64,000 nt of DNA from an uncultured Paracoccaceae bacterium (GTDB taxonomy: Bacteria > Pseudomonadota > Alphaproteobacteria > Rhodobacterales > Rhodobacteraceae). Shown here piece after piece: positions 43,040 to 51,978 of this stretch. Within the stretch, counting starts at the first letter, position 1; each line of letters starts with the position of its first letter. The notes beneath the pieces were generated by a model, which did no database searches, was not told the DNA's origin, and saw only the letters and a list, made by a program, of their open reading frames with translations. The stretch covers positions 248,001 through 312,000 of the forward strand of contig CALSNT010000003.1 in assembly GCA_943787785.1 (NCBI GenBank). The letters are read 5' to 3'. The translations under genes were made by a program, and so were the position numbers.

Positions 43040-44119
43040 ATGGCAAAACCCAGCGAACAAGTTGATCCGCGTATCACGGCAGCTGCCGCGCATTGGTCGC
43101 ATCGGATGGTCACGAATGGAGTACCGCTCGCCGATTTTCAGGATGTTACCACCGGGATCACGCAGTGGGACGACTGGTGCGCGGCCTGGGTCGTTCGCGG
43201 CAAGGTCCACGACGGGCTTGGCGATACCGCCGAGGGTGAGGGGCGTCTGCGCAGCGCGGCTGAGCATTTCGTGACCGCTGCCGCCTGCTATCACTTTGGC
43301 AAGTTCCTGTTCGTGCATGATCCCGATCAGATGCGCGCCGCCCATGATCTGGCAATCGCCGCTCATACTCGTGCGCTGCCCCATATGGATCCGCCCGGCG
43401 AACGGGTCGCGATCCCGTTTGAGGGCACCACGTTGTTCGGCATTCTTCGCAAGCCAGCCGGTGTGGCCCACCCGCCCGTTGTCGTCATGTGCATGGGGCT
43501 GGATTCCACCAAAGAGGAAATGCGCACCAACGAGGCCGTTTTTCTTGATCGCGGCATGGCGACGCTCGCCTTCGACGGGCCGGGGCAGGGCGAGGCGGAA
43601 TATGATCTGCCGATCCGCCCTGACTATGAAGCGCCGGTGGCGGCCGTCATTGACTGGATCGAAACCCGCGATGACGTCGACACAGGCCGTGTTGGCCTTT
43701 GGGGTGTCAGCCTCGGCGGATATTACGCCCCCCGCGCCGCAGCGTTTGAAAAACGTATCCGCGCCTGCATATCGCTGACCGGCCCGTTCGATTTTTCCGA
43801 AGCTTTTGCACGCGCGCCCGGCCTGACCCGCGCGGCCTTCATCGCGCGCTGCCATGCAGCGGATGAAGATGCAGCAGCAAAGGTCGCTGCCCAGATGAAC
43901 CTGTCCGATGTCGCGGATCAGATCGAGTGCCCGATCTACATCGTCGGCGGCGCGCTGGATCGGGTGTTGCCGCCAGATCATGCACAGAAACTTGCAGACG
44001 CCGTGTCCGGGCCAGCGACATTGAATATGGTCGAAGACGGAACCCACGTTGTGAACAACCGCCCCTATAAGTACCGTTCGGCCTCGGCCGATTGGATGGC
44101 GGGGCATTTGAATGTTTGA
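43040..44119 (+). CDS. Alpha/beta hydrolase, dihydroxypseudooxynicotine-hydrolase-like
   Basis: The 359-residue protein has a helical front part (1-125) and a hydrolase core. The nucleophile elbow is GVSLGGYYAPRAAAF. The MGLDSTKEEM block forms the oxyanion region. The acid is in VGGALDRVLP, and the His in EDGTHVVNNRPYK. The layout and the 'DGPGQGE' block match 2,6-dihydroxypseudooxynicotine hydrolase, which splits a C-C bond in a beta-diketone-like substrate. It is the paralog of the gene at 24052. The ATG at 43040 fits the end of the previous gene and the GATAGCGGT leader. Confidence 0.82.
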   Translation: MAKPSEQVDPRITAAAAHWSHRMVTNGVPLADFQDVTTGITQWDDWCAAWVVRGKVHDGLGDTAEGEGRLRSAAEHFVTAAACYHFGKFLFVHDPDQMRAAHDLAIAAHTRALPHMDPPGERVAIPFEGTTLFGILRKPAGVAHPPVVVMCMGLDSTKEEMRTNEAVFLDRGMATLAFDGPGQGEAEYDLPIRPDYEAPVAAVIDWIETRDDVDTGRVGLWGVSLGGYYAPRAAAFEKRIRACISLTGPFDFSEAFARAPGLTRAAFIARCHAADEDAAAKVAAQMNLSDVADQIECPIYIVGGALDRVLPPDHAQKLADAVSGPATLNMVEDGTHVVNNRPYKYRSASADWMAGHLNV

Positions 44120-44242
44120 TCTGAGCACTGGAATATCCAAACTGGATCGAACCGATACCGAAGTGACTGTGCCCGGGTGTAATTATCCTGCGAGCACCAA
44201 ACCAAAAGCGCCTGCACCCAGGCAACCCCAAGGGAGACACCC

Positions 44243-45541
44243 ATGTACAAAGCGCTGACACCGAATGTCCTGACCCCTCAGGATCTTGAACCGAACTGGC
44301 GCTGGGAAGGCCGTATTCCGGCCTGGGGCCATACCTCAGTCGATTTTGAACGTCGTGTGGATCATGACCGCTTGCGCCGCTATCGCCTGAGCCGGACCCG
44401 CCAGGCGCTGAAAGCATCCGATGCCGGAACGCTGCTGCTGTTTGACGTCAACAACATCCGCTATGTTTCCTCTACAAAGATCGGTGAGTGGGAACGCGAC
44501 AAGATGTGCCGTTTCTGCCTGCTGACGGGCGACGACAGCCCCTATGTTTGGGATTTCGGCTCTGCCGCCGTGCACCACAAGAAGTTCTCGGATTGGCTGG
44601 AGCCGGATCATTGCCGTGCCGGTGTGGTCGGCATGCGCGGCACCATTCCGCCCGAGTTTGGCCTGATGCAGAAATACGCCAAGCAGATCGCCGGGCTGAT
44701 CCGCGATGCTGGGATGGCAGACATGCCTGTGGGGCTCGACTATGCCGAAACCGCGATGTTCCACGCTCTGAAGGAAGAAGGTCTGAACGTCGTCGACGGT
44801 CAGCAGATCATGCTCGCCGCGCGCGAGATCAAGAACTGGGATGAAATCCAACTTCTTACCCAAGCGGCCAGCATGGTCGATGGCGTCTACCACATGATCT
44901 ATGAAGAGCTGAAACCCGGCATCCGTGAAAATGACATCGTCGCGCTGTCCAACAAGATGCTCTACGAAATGGGTTCGGACGATGTGGAGGCGATCAACGC
45001 CATTTCCGGTGAGCGTTGCAACCCGCATCCGCACAATTTCACCGATCGCTACTTCCGCCCCGGAGATCAGGCGTTCTTTGATATCCTGCAATCGTACCAG
45101 GGCTATCGCACCTGCTATTACCGCACTTTCAACATCGGCCGCGCGACGCCCGCGCAGAACGACGCCTATGTGAAAGCGCGCGAATGGATTGATGCTTCGA
45201 TTGCGATGATCAAGCCGGGGGTCTCCACCGATAAAGTCGCGGCTGTCTGGCCCAAAGCCGAGGAATTCGGCTTCCCGGACGAGGATTCCGCGTTCGGTCT
45301 ACAATTCGGTCACGGGCTTGGTTTGGCGCTGCACGAACGCCCGATCATCAGCCGCGCGGTCAGTCTGGATCATCCGATGGAGATTCAGACCGGCATGGTC
45401 TTTGCGCTGGAAACCTATTGCCCGGCAACCGACGGGTATTCGGCGGCAAGGATTGAGGAAGAGGTCGTCGTTACAGACACCGGGTGTGAGGTCATCAGCC
45501 TTTTCCCGGCCGAAGAATTGCCGATCGCCAACCGATATTGA
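44243..45541 (+). CDS. M24-family peptidase-like protein (DddP/creatinase-like)
   Basis: The 432-residue protein has an N-terminal helical domain and a C-terminal pita-bread fold. The metal site shows D280 (FFDILQSYQGY), then C291 where the second Asp is expected (YRTCYYRTF), the His in FGHGLGLALHERP and Glu residues in FALETYCP and ARIEEEVVVT. It is therefore closer to a working metal site than the paralog at 22720, but with one ligand changed. Relatives include the DMSP lyase DddP, Xaa-Pro peptidases and creatinase. GGGAGA precedes the start. A terminator hairpin follows. Confidence 0.82.
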   Translation: MYKALTPNVLTPQDLEPNWRWEGRIPAWGHTSVDFERRVDHDRLRRYRLSRTRQALKASDAGTLLLFDVNNIRYVSSTKIGEWERDKMCRFCLLTGDDSPYVWDFGSAAVHHKKFSDWLEPDHCRAGVVGMRGTIPPEFGLMQKYAKQIAGLIRDAGMADMPVGLDYAETAMFHALKEEGLNVVDGQQIMLAAREIKNWDEIQLLTQAASMVDGVYHMIYEELKPGIRENDIVALSNKMLYEMGSDDVEAINAISGERCNPHPHNFTDRYFRPGDQAFFDILQSYQGYRTCYYRTFNIGRATPAQNDAYVKAREWIDASIAMIKPGVSTDKVAAVWPKAEEFGFPDEDSAFGLQFGHGLGLALHERPIISRAVSLDHPMEIQTGMVFALETYCPATDGYSAARIEEEVVVTDTGCEVISLFPAEELPIANRY

Positions 45542-45554
45542 AACTCCCCACTGT

Positions 45555-45585
45555 CCGTCCCTGCCGAGCAGGGGCGGGCTTTTTT
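45555..45585 (+). terminator. Rho-independent terminator/attenuator before the dehydrogenase genes
   Basis: CCGTCCCTGC pairs with GCAGGGGCGG (one G-T pair) across a three-base loop and is followed by six T residues, 14 bases after the M24 stop. It separates the catabolic genes from the E1alpha gene 15 bases later, whose own ribosome site follows at once, so it may be a regulated attenuator. Confidence 0.75.
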
Positions 45586-45600
45586 CCATCCGAGGAACAA

Positions 45601-46623
45601 ATGGCCAAGAAACCCGCCCAGACCAACGCCGACGACTATCTGCGGATGTATCGCCAGATGGCCAAGATTCGTGCCTTCGAGGACAACGCCAACCGGCTGT
45701 ACCTCGAAGCGAAGATGCCCGGTTTGACGCATATGTATTCCGGTGAGGAAGCTGTTGCCGTCGGCATCTGCGAGGCGTTGGGCTCGACCGACAAAATTAC
45801 CTCGACCCATCGCGGCCACGGCCATTGCATGGCCAAGGGCGCGGATTTCAAACAGATGTTCTGCGAATTGCTGGGCAAGGCCGAGGGGTATTGTCGCGGC
45901 AAGGGCGGGTCCATGCATATCGCCGATCAGGACAACGGCAATCTGGGCGCGAACGCCATCGTCGGCGGTTCGATGGGGATCGCCACCGGGGCGGCGCTGT
46001 CAGCGAAACTCCGGGGATCGAAGGACGTGACGGTGTGCTTCTTCGGTGACGGGGCCACCGCTCAGGGGCTGATGTACGAGGTGATGAACATGGCCGCGCT
46101 CTGGAAATTGCCGGTCATTTATGCTTGCGAAAACAATGGCTATTCCGAATACACGCGGACGGATGAAATCGCCGCCGGCTCGATCACCGCGCGCGCCGAA
46201 GCATTTGGAATCGAAGCCCACAAGGTCGATGGTCAGGACGTGCTGGCGGTCAACAAGCTGACCACTGATCTGGTGGCGCGGGCGCGAAAAGGCGAAGGCC
46301 CGTTCTTCATCGAACTGGAAACCTACCGTTATCACGGCCACCATGTTGGCGATATCAATCGGGAGTATTACCGCACCAAGAAAGAAGAGGCCGACTGGAA
46401 GAAAAATCGCGACCCGATCACTAATTTCGGCAAGTGGTTGACCAAGGAAGGCATCGCCAGCGCCGACGACCTCGCCGCGATGGATGCCGAGATTAAGGAC
46501 GAGGCCAAGGCCGCCGTCGACTATGCGCTCGCTGCCGATTACCCACCGGAGGAGGAGGTTGACGCCCACGTCTTTTCCGGCGTCGCCCACGCGCGCCCTT
46601 ATCTGTCCGGGGATGCAGCATGA
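45601..46623 (+). CDS. Thiamine-diphosphate-dependent dehydrogenase E1 alpha subunit
   Basis: The 340-residue protein carries the ThDP motif GDGATAQGLMYEVMNMAALW (G149-D-G) ending with N178, and the HRGHGHCMAKGADFKQMFCE and GKGGSMHIAD blocks of the PDH/acetoin E1 alpha family. It probably decarboxylates a 2-oxoacid or cleaves acetoin-like alpha-hydroxyketones. The ATG at 45601 follows GAGGAAC. The stop overlaps the E1 beta start as ATGA. Acetoin dehydrogenase (AcoA) is as likely as branched-chain or pyruvate type. Confidence 0.88.
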   Translation: MAKKPAQTNADDYLRMYRQMAKIRAFEDNANRLYLEAKMPGLTHMYSGEEAVAVGICEALGSTDKITSTHRGHGHCMAKGADFKQMFCELLGKAEGYCRGKGGSMHIADQDNGNLGANAIVGGSMGIATGAALSAKLRGSKDVTVCFFGDGATAQGLMYEVMNMAALWKLPVIYACENNGYSEYTRTDEIAAGSITARAEAFGIEAHKVDGQDVLAVNKLTTDLVARARKGEGPFFIELETYRYHGHHVGDINREYYRTKKEEADWKKNRDPITNFGKWLTKEGIASADDLAAMDAEIKDEAKAAVDYALAADYPPEEEVDAHVFSGVAHARPYLSGDAA

Positions 46624-47606
46624 GCCGCCAGATTACCCTGTCCAAGGCCATCAACGAGGTCATGTTCGAGGAGATGCGCCGCGACCCGTCGGTCATTCTG
46701 ATAGGCGAGGATGTCGCCGAAGCAGGCCACCCGTTCAAGTTCTTCGCAGGTCTGGTCGAGGAATTCGGGACTGACCGCGTTATCGACACGCCCATCGCCG
46801 AACCCGGCTACATGGGCATCGCCGTGGGCGCTGCGATGACCGGCACGCGGCCCGTTGTGGATCTGATGTTCGGCGATTTCCTGTACCTGGTCATGGATCA
46901 GCTGTGCAATCAGGCCGCCAAGGCGCATTACATGTCGGGCGGCAAGCTGACCGTGCCGCTAGTGGTCAACACCAACCTCGGCGCGACGCGCCGCTCGGCC
47001 GCGCAGCACTCTCAGTCGATCCACGCACTGGTGGCGCATATTCCGGGGGTCAAGGTAGTCCTGCCCTCGAACGCGCATGACGCCAAAGGGCTGATGAAAA
47101 CCGCGATCCGCGATGACAACCCGGTGGTCATCTTCAACGATAAGATGATGTATAACGACAAAGCCGAAGTGCCCGACGGCGAACTGCTAATCCCCTTCGG
47201 TGTTGCCAATGTCCTCCGTGAAGGCACCGACATCACGCTGGTCGGCACCTCGTCTATGGTTGGCGTCTGCGCCACGGCCGCAGAGATGCTGGAGGATGAC
47301 GGCATCAGTGCCGAAGTCATCGACCCGCGCACGATTGTTCCACTGGATGAGGCGACGATTGTGAACTCGGTCAAGAAAACCGGCCGCGCGATTGTGGTGG
47401 ACGAGGGGCACCAAAGCTTTGGAGTGACAGCAGAAATCGCTAGCCGGATTGCCGACAAGGCTTTCTATTACCTCGATGCGCCGGTGCAGCGGATGGGCGC
47501 GATGGACGTGCCGATCCCGTTCTCTCCGGCGCTGGAAGACCTGACCGTCCCGACACCCGAAGGCGTTGCCGATCGCGCTCGCGCGCTGGTCCGTGGCGAG
47601 ATCTGA
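46620..47606 (+). CDS. Thiamine-diphosphate-dependent dehydrogenase E1 beta subunit
   Basis: The 328-residue protein has the E1 beta pattern: INEVMFEEMRRDPSVILIGE, DTPIAEPGYMGIAVGAAMTG and RTIVPLDEATIVNSVKKTGR. It forms the alpha2beta2 core with the previous product. There is little insertion compared with AcoB. The E2 ATG lies one base after its stop. Confidence 0.88.
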   Translation: MSRQITLSKAINEVMFEEMRRDPSVILIGEDVAEAGHPFKFFAGLVEEFGTDRVIDTPIAEPGYMGIAVGAAMTGTRPVVDLMFGDFLYLVMDQLCNQAAKAHYMSGGKLTVPLVVNTNLGATRRSAAQHSQSIHALVAHIPGVKVVLPSNAHDAKGLMKTAIRDDNPVVIFNDKMMYNDKAEVPDGELLIPFGVANVLREGTDITLVGTSSMVGVCATAAEMLEDDGISAEVIDPRTIVPLDEATIVNSVKKTGRAIVVDEGHQSFGVTAEIASRIADKAFYYLDAPVQRMGAMDVPIPFSPALEDLTVPTPEGVADRARALVRGEI

Positions 47607-47607
47607 G

Positions 47608-48621
47608 ATGGGTTATGAGGTCATCATGCCCGCCCTCGGTATGGCGCAGGACACCGGCTTGCTGGTCGGTTGGCTGAAGGCCGTTGGCGATGCGGTCGCG
47701 AGTGACGATCCGCTGATGGAAGTCGAGACAGATAAGACAACTATGGAGGTCCCTGCCGGGGCCGACGGCTTCATCGCCGAACTGCGCGCCAGCGTCGGTG
47801 AAGATGTGCCTGTCGGTCAGGTCATCGCAGTGATAACGGCCGAAGCCCCCGATCTATCGGCGGCAGCATCTCCAGAAAAAGCGCCTGAGCCCATGGCCGA
47901 AGCGCCTACCAAGGCCAAGGAACCTTCCACCGATCCGAAGCCCGCCCCTGCGTCGGTCAAACCATCATTGGACCTTCCTGATGCGGCCGGCCGCATCCTC
48001 GCCTCACCTAAAGCTAAGCGATTGGCAGCTGAGGCGGGACTGGACTTGTCGCGTCTGGCAGAAACCGGCGCATCTCAACCCTATCGCGCTGCTGATATCG
48101 AGGCGCTGAAAAACCTGCCTACGCAGGCACGCACGCCCGACATGGCCTATGCGCCCGTCGCCAGCCACATCGGGGCCGAGGTTGCGGCGGATGGCTTTGA
48201 CGCTTTCGTTGAGCGGATGCGATCCGAGGGCGGGGTCGACGTCACCCTGACCCAAACCGCCGTCGCCTTCGCGGCGGCAGGTTTGCGACGGGCCACTGGG
48301 GCGGAGAACCTGACGGTCTCAGCTATGGTGGACGGGACGCGGATGACCTATGCCGACCCAGACTATTTGCGGCTTTCCGCCGTCAAGGGAGTCGAAGGCG
48401 ATGGGCCCTCGGACCTCGACATCCGGGTTCTTGATTCAGGGCATCTGACCAGCGTCGTGCTTGGTGGCGCGATCCAGCCGGTTCTGGCGGTCAGCCGCAA
48501 CGCCCAGACCTTCCACCTGACCCTGACGTTTACCGAGGGGACCCTCAGTGCCGATCAGGCCATCGAAGCAATGCACGCCCTGACACGCCGCCTCGCCGAC
48601 CCGATGTTGGCGCTGATCTGA
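47608..48621 (+). CDS. Dihydrolipoamide acyltransferase (E2)-like protein without catalytic HxxxDG
   Basis: The 337-residue protein has a lipoyl domain (about 1-78, K43 in ETDKTTMEV), a Pro/Ala-rich linker (80-120), a peripheral-subunit-binding domain (about 124-162, ILASPKAKRLAAEAG) and a short C-terminal region that follows the E2 core. Normal E2 proteins end with a DHRVxDG motif holding the catalytic His. The aligned stretch here reads LTFTEGTLSADQAIEA, so both His and Asp are missing. It could be a lipoyl carrier and assembly factor rather than a transferase. The ATG at 47608 is preferred to earlier starts inside E1 beta. No E3 gene is adjacent. Confidence 0.78.
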   Translation: MGYEVIMPALGMAQDTGLLVGWLKAVGDAVASDDPLMEVETDKTTMEVPAGADGFIAELRASVGEDVPVGQVIAVITAEAPDLSAAASPEKAPEPMAEAPTKAKEPSTDPKPAPASVKPSLDLPDAAGRILASPKAKRLAAEAGLDLSRLAETGASQPYRAADIEALKNLPTQARTPDMAYAPVASHIGAEVAADGFDAFVERMRSEGGVDVTLTQTAVAFAAAGLRRATGAENLTVSAMVDGTRMTYADPDYLRLSAVKGVEGDGPSDLDIRVLDSGHLTSVVLGGAIQPVLAVSRNAQTFHLTLTFTEGTLSADQAIEAMHALTRRLADPMLALI

Positions 48622-48638
48622 AGAAAGGAACCTCCGAC

Positions 48639-50069
48639 ATGGAGAACACCGACCTTTACATCGACGGCACCTGGCGTGCCGGATCAGACGGCACACGTTT
48701 TGATGTGCTGAACCCAGCCGATGAAACCGTGCTGGCCAGCGTCGCCTCGGCCACGATTGCGGACGCAGACGACGCATTGAATGCTGCCGAGGCCGCGATG
48801 GCCGAGTGGTCGGCGCGCACGCCCCGTGCGCGGTCGGAAATCCTGCGCCGCGCGTGGGAATTGATGGTCGCCCGGCAGGAGGATTTCGCTCGCCTCATCA
48901 CGCTGGAAAACGGCAAGGCTGGGACTGACGCGATGGGGGAAGCTGCCTATGCCGCCGAGTTCTTCCGCTGGTTCGCCGAGGAGGCCGTGCGCAACGACGG
49001 TGTCATCAAGCACGCCCCGGCGACCGGCGCGCGGATTATAGTGCAGCACAATCCTGCGGGTATTGGCGTGCTCGTGACGCCGTGGAACTACCCCGCCGCG
49101 ATGGGCACGCGGAAGATCGCGCCGGCGCTGGCCGCAGGCTGTGCCGTGATCATCAAACCGGCCTCGGAAACGCCTCTGACCATGTTGGCGCTGATGCCGC
49201 TGTTGGAAGAAGCCGGGGTTCCGAAGGGTCTGGTCAACGTGTTGCCCAGCCGCCAGACCGGCGCGGTGGTCGACCACCTGATGCACGATCCGCGTGTCCG
49301 CGTGGTCAGCTTCACCGGCTCGACCGAAGTCGGGCGTAAACTGCTGCGCGGGGCTGCCGATCAAGTGCTGAAACCAGCGATGGAATTGGGCGGCAACGCC
49401 CCGCTAATCGTGTTTGAGGATGCAGATCTCGATGTCGCGGTCACCGGCACAATGCTGGCAAAAATGCGCAACCTGGGCGAGGCCTGCACCGCTGCGAACC
49501 GGATATACGTGCACGAAGATGTGGCCGAGGATTTCACCGCCCGGCTGACCAAGGCGATGGCGGCCCTGAAGGTCGGCAATGGGATCGAGGCTGGAGTTGA
49601 CGTCGGCCCGCTTGTTAATGCCGAAACCCGCGACACGGTGGCCGCGTTTGTGGATGATGCCGTCTCGAAAGGGGCCAAGCTGCACTGCGGCGGCGTGCGT
49701 CCCGACGGTCCCGGGTTTTTCTATCCACCGACCGTCCTCTCGGACGTTCCGGACAACGCAGAATGCCTAAATGACGAGATTTTCGGCCCGGTTGCAGCCC
49801 TGCAAACCTTTGCCGATCAGGATGAGGTAATCGCTCGCGCTAATGCCACCGAATATGGGCTGGTTGCTTACGTGTTCAGCGAAAATATGAAGCGCGGGAT
49901 GCAGGTCTGCGAGCAGCTGGACTTCGGCATGGTCGGTCTGAACCGGGGGCTGGTTTCTGACCCGGCGGCTCCATTCGGCGGGACCAAACAGTCGGGACTG
50001 GGGCGAGAGGGCGCGCATGAAGGGATGCTAGAGTTTATGGAGACGCAATATATCTCGGCAGAGTGGTAA
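48639..50069 (+). CDS. NAD(P)-dependent aldehyde dehydrogenase (succinate-semialdehyde type)
   Basis: The 476-residue protein has the catalytic Glu (E249 in ELGGNAP), the nucleophile Cys (C283 in GEACTAANR), the cofactor motif FTGSTEVG and the C-terminal FGGTKQSGLGREG. The GEACTAANR block is typical of succinate/glutarate-semialdehyde dehydrogenases (GabD). It starts 18 bases after the E2 gene with AAAGGAAC upstream. It would feed the pathway's C4 or C5 semialdehyde into central metabolism, although the substrate is inferred only by family. Confidence 0.88.
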   Translation: MENTDLYIDGTWRAGSDGTRFDVLNPADETVLASVASATIADADDALNAAEAAMAEWSARTPRARSEILRRAWELMVARQEDFARLITLENGKAGTDAMGEAAYAAEFFRWFAEEAVRNDGVIKHAPATGARIIVQHNPAGIGVLVTPWNYPAAMGTRKIAPALAAGCAVIIKPASETPLTMLALMPLLEEAGVPKGLVNVLPSRQTGAVVDHLMHDPRVRVVSFTGSTEVGRKLLRGAADQVLKPAMELGGNAPLIVFEDADLDVAVTGTMLAKMRNLGEACTAANRIYVHEDVAEDFTARLTKAMAALKVGNGIEAGVDVGPLVNAETRDTVAAFVDDAVSKGAKLHCGGVRPDGPGFFYPPTVLSDVPDNAECLNDEIFGPVAALQTFADQDEVIARANATEYGLVAYVFSENMKRGMQVCEQLDFGMVGLNRGLVSDPAAPFGGTKQSGLGREGAHEGMLEFMETQYISAEW

Positions 50070-50186
50070 TTTCTTTGCAGCGTTTCCTAGCGAGACGGTG
50101 CCGGACCTTGTTCATTCGCCGAATAAGGCTGTATTTGCGCTGACATGGCGGGGTGCTCCAATCCCACCGAATCTCGCGACATTATG

Positions 50187-51086
50187 CTAGCCCAAATGTT
50201 TTTCGCCCAGGCGCGCGGCCAATGCAATTTGACGCTGGCGTTCTCGATATCGGTCACGATCCGCGCTGCTGCGCGTGGCAATGCAGTGGTGACACGCAAC
50301 ACCTTCTTCATATTCAGAGCGCAATAGATCCTCTGCCGCCAGCGGATACCGGCATGCGCGGCACAGGGTATGGGGCCCGGGACGAAGCCCGTGGCCGACA
50401 GAGACACGTTCGTCAAAGACGAAGCATTCACCTTTCCAACTGGAGTTTTCTGCGGGAACCTCTTCTAGGTATTTGAGGATGCCTCCTTTCAAATGGAAAA
50501 CTTCCTCGACCCCTTGTCCCAACAAGTAATTGGTCGATTTTTCGCATCGGATTCCGCCGGTGCAGAACATTGCAATGCGTTTTCCCTCGAAGCGGTCGCG
50601 GTTTGCCGACCACCATGCCGGGAAATCACGAAAGCTGTCGGTTTGCGGGTTTTCCGCACCGGCAAAGCTGCCGATCGCAACCTCATAGCTGTTTCGGGTA
50701 TCGATAACAGCGACATCCTGAGCGGCAATCAACTCATTCCAGTTCGCCGCATCGACGTATCGGCCAACGGAACGGGTGGGGTCGACGTCTGGCTGCCCCA
50801 TGGTCACGATCTCTCGCTTAAGGCGGACCCGCATGCGCCGAAACGGCATTTTATGAGCGTAGCTTTCTTTGACCTCAAGACCATCGCAACCCGGCAAAGC
50901 GCGGATATGCTCAAGCAGGGTGTCGATCGCAGGACGATCTCCGGCGACCGTTCCGTTTATGCCTTCACGTGCAAGCAGAATCGTTCCGCGCAGACCGTTT
51001 TCGCGGCACAAGTTTTCCAAAGCTACACGCATCGTGTCCGGCGCTTCGAAACGCGTAAAATGATAAAGGGCAGCGACGACAAACAT
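50187..51086 (-). CDS. trhO: tRNA uridine(34) hydroxylase, rhodanese family
   Basis: TrhO installs 5-hydroxyuridine at the wobble position of some tRNAs. The 299-residue protein has the N-terminal ferredoxin-like domain (VAALYHFTRFEAPDTMR), a rhodanese domain with the loop C175-TGGIRC-181, and the C-terminal zinc-finger-like CRACRYPL...CHHC. The frame is open further up, but the ATG at 51086 gives the standard length. It is transcribed away from the DUF1194 gene. Confidence 0.9.
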   Translation of the reverse strand: MFVVAALYHFTRFEAPDTMRVALENLCRENGLRGTILLAREGINGTVAGDRPAIDTLLEHIRALPGCDGLEVKESYAHKMPFRRMRVRLKREIVTMGQPDVDPTRSVGRYVDAANWNELIAAQDVAVIDTRNSYEVAIGSFAGAENPQTDSFRDFPAWWSANRDRFEGKRIAMFCTGGIRCEKSTNYLLGQGVEEVFHLKGGILKYLEEVPAENSSWKGECFVFDERVSVGHGLRPGPHTLCRACRYPLAAEDLLRSEYEEGVACHHCIATRSSADRDRYRERQRQIALAARLGEKHLG

Positions 51087-51230
51087 GGGCGCCGTGTTAC
51101 TTTGGGAGGTTGACCGGGCGCAAGGGTATCTCGACCCTCTGATAGCGCTGATCGACCTTGTACGAGCGGATTGGTGAGCATCATCCGACAGTCGTTTCCG
51201 CTTCCCGGCAGCCGATGCTAGTCTCAATCC

Positions 51231-51950
51231 ATGGCCATGCCTAAGCAAAAATTTCTGCGTCGGATCAGAAACTCACTGGCCTGCGCCGGGCTATCCTTGG
51301 CGCTCTGCTGTACTGCTGGCTCTGCGCGCGCTTGCGGCATCGCGCTGGCGCTGGCGGTGGATGTCTCCGGTTCGGTAGATGCATCGGAGTATCGTCTGCA
51401 GATGGGCGGGCTGGCGTCGGCTTTGCGGGATGCCACGGTCTCGGACGCATTGGTGAAGGCCGAGGCTGCGATCCTGCTGGTGCAATGGTCTGGCCTTCGG
51501 CGCCAGGAGGTGACAATAGACCGGACGCGGGTTTCCGATCACGCTGATCTCTCGGCGTTGGCCGAGCAGGTTGATGCCGCACCGCGCGCCTGGCGCGATT
51601 ATTCCACCGGGATCGGAGAGGCGCTGGCTTTTACCGCCAACACCTATGCCCCGGTGCGCGATTGTCGGCGCAAGGTGATTGATGTTTCCGGTGATGGCCC
51701 GTCGAACGAGGGGCTGGCACCGGAGTTCCTGCGCGACTCACTCGTGGCGCAAGGTTTCACCGTCAATGCGCTGGCGATCGAGGGGGCTGCTCAGGACCTG
51801 ACGAGGTACTACCGCGATCACGTCATCGCCGGACCGGGAGCCTTCGTCGTCACCGCCAACGGTTTCGCAGACTACCCGCGCCGCATTCGCCAGAAGCTGC
51901 TGCGCGAGGTTACCAAGCAGATCGCCAGCGCGGTGCGCCAGAATCGCTGA
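51231..51950 (+). CDS. DUF1194 (VWA-like) secreted protein
   Basis: The 239-residue protein has a signal peptide (LACAGLSLALCCTAGSARA) and a VWA-like domain. It starts LALAVDVSGSVDASEYRLQ with the DxSxS metal-site pattern and later VIDVSGDGPSNEG. The family is common in Rhodobacterales and has no assigned function. The C-terminal 'FADYPRRIRQKLLREV' is standard for the family. It is convergent with glyA, with a hairpin between them. Confidence 0.88.
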   Translation: MAMPKQKFLRRIRNSLACAGLSLALCCTAGSARACGIALALAVDVSGSVDASEYRLQMGGLASALRDATVSDALVKAEAAILLVQWSGLRRQEVTIDRTRVSDHADLSALAEQVDAAPRAWRDYSTGIGEALAFTANTYAPVRDCRRKVIDVSGDGPSNEGLAPEFLRDSLVAQGFTVNALAIEGAAQDLTRYYRDHVIAGPGAFVVTANGFADYPRRIRQKLLREVTKQIASAVRQNR

Positions 51951-51957
51951 GGCATAT

Positions 51958-51975
51958 CGCCCCGAGATCGGGGCG
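51958..51975. terminator. Hairpin between convergent genes
   Basis: CGCCCCGA and TCGGGGCG form an 8-base stem with a two-base loop between the DUF1194 and glyA stops. The plus-strand side is followed by CCTTT, a weak tail. It may serve as a terminator in the plus direction. Confidence 0.5.
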
Positions 51976-51978
51976 CCT

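Noticed and set aside
42923-44140. Minus-strand open frame of 405 codons opposite the alpha/beta hydrolase
   Set aside because: Antisense of a gene with intact catalytic motifs; no recognisable motif of its own.
21129-50069. Nicotine degradation cluster
   Set aside because: Hydrolases resemble dihydroxypseudooxynicotine hydrolase and a semialdehyde dehydrogenase is present, but no molybdenum hydroxylase, nicotine or pseudooxynicotine oxidase set is found, so the substrate stays open.
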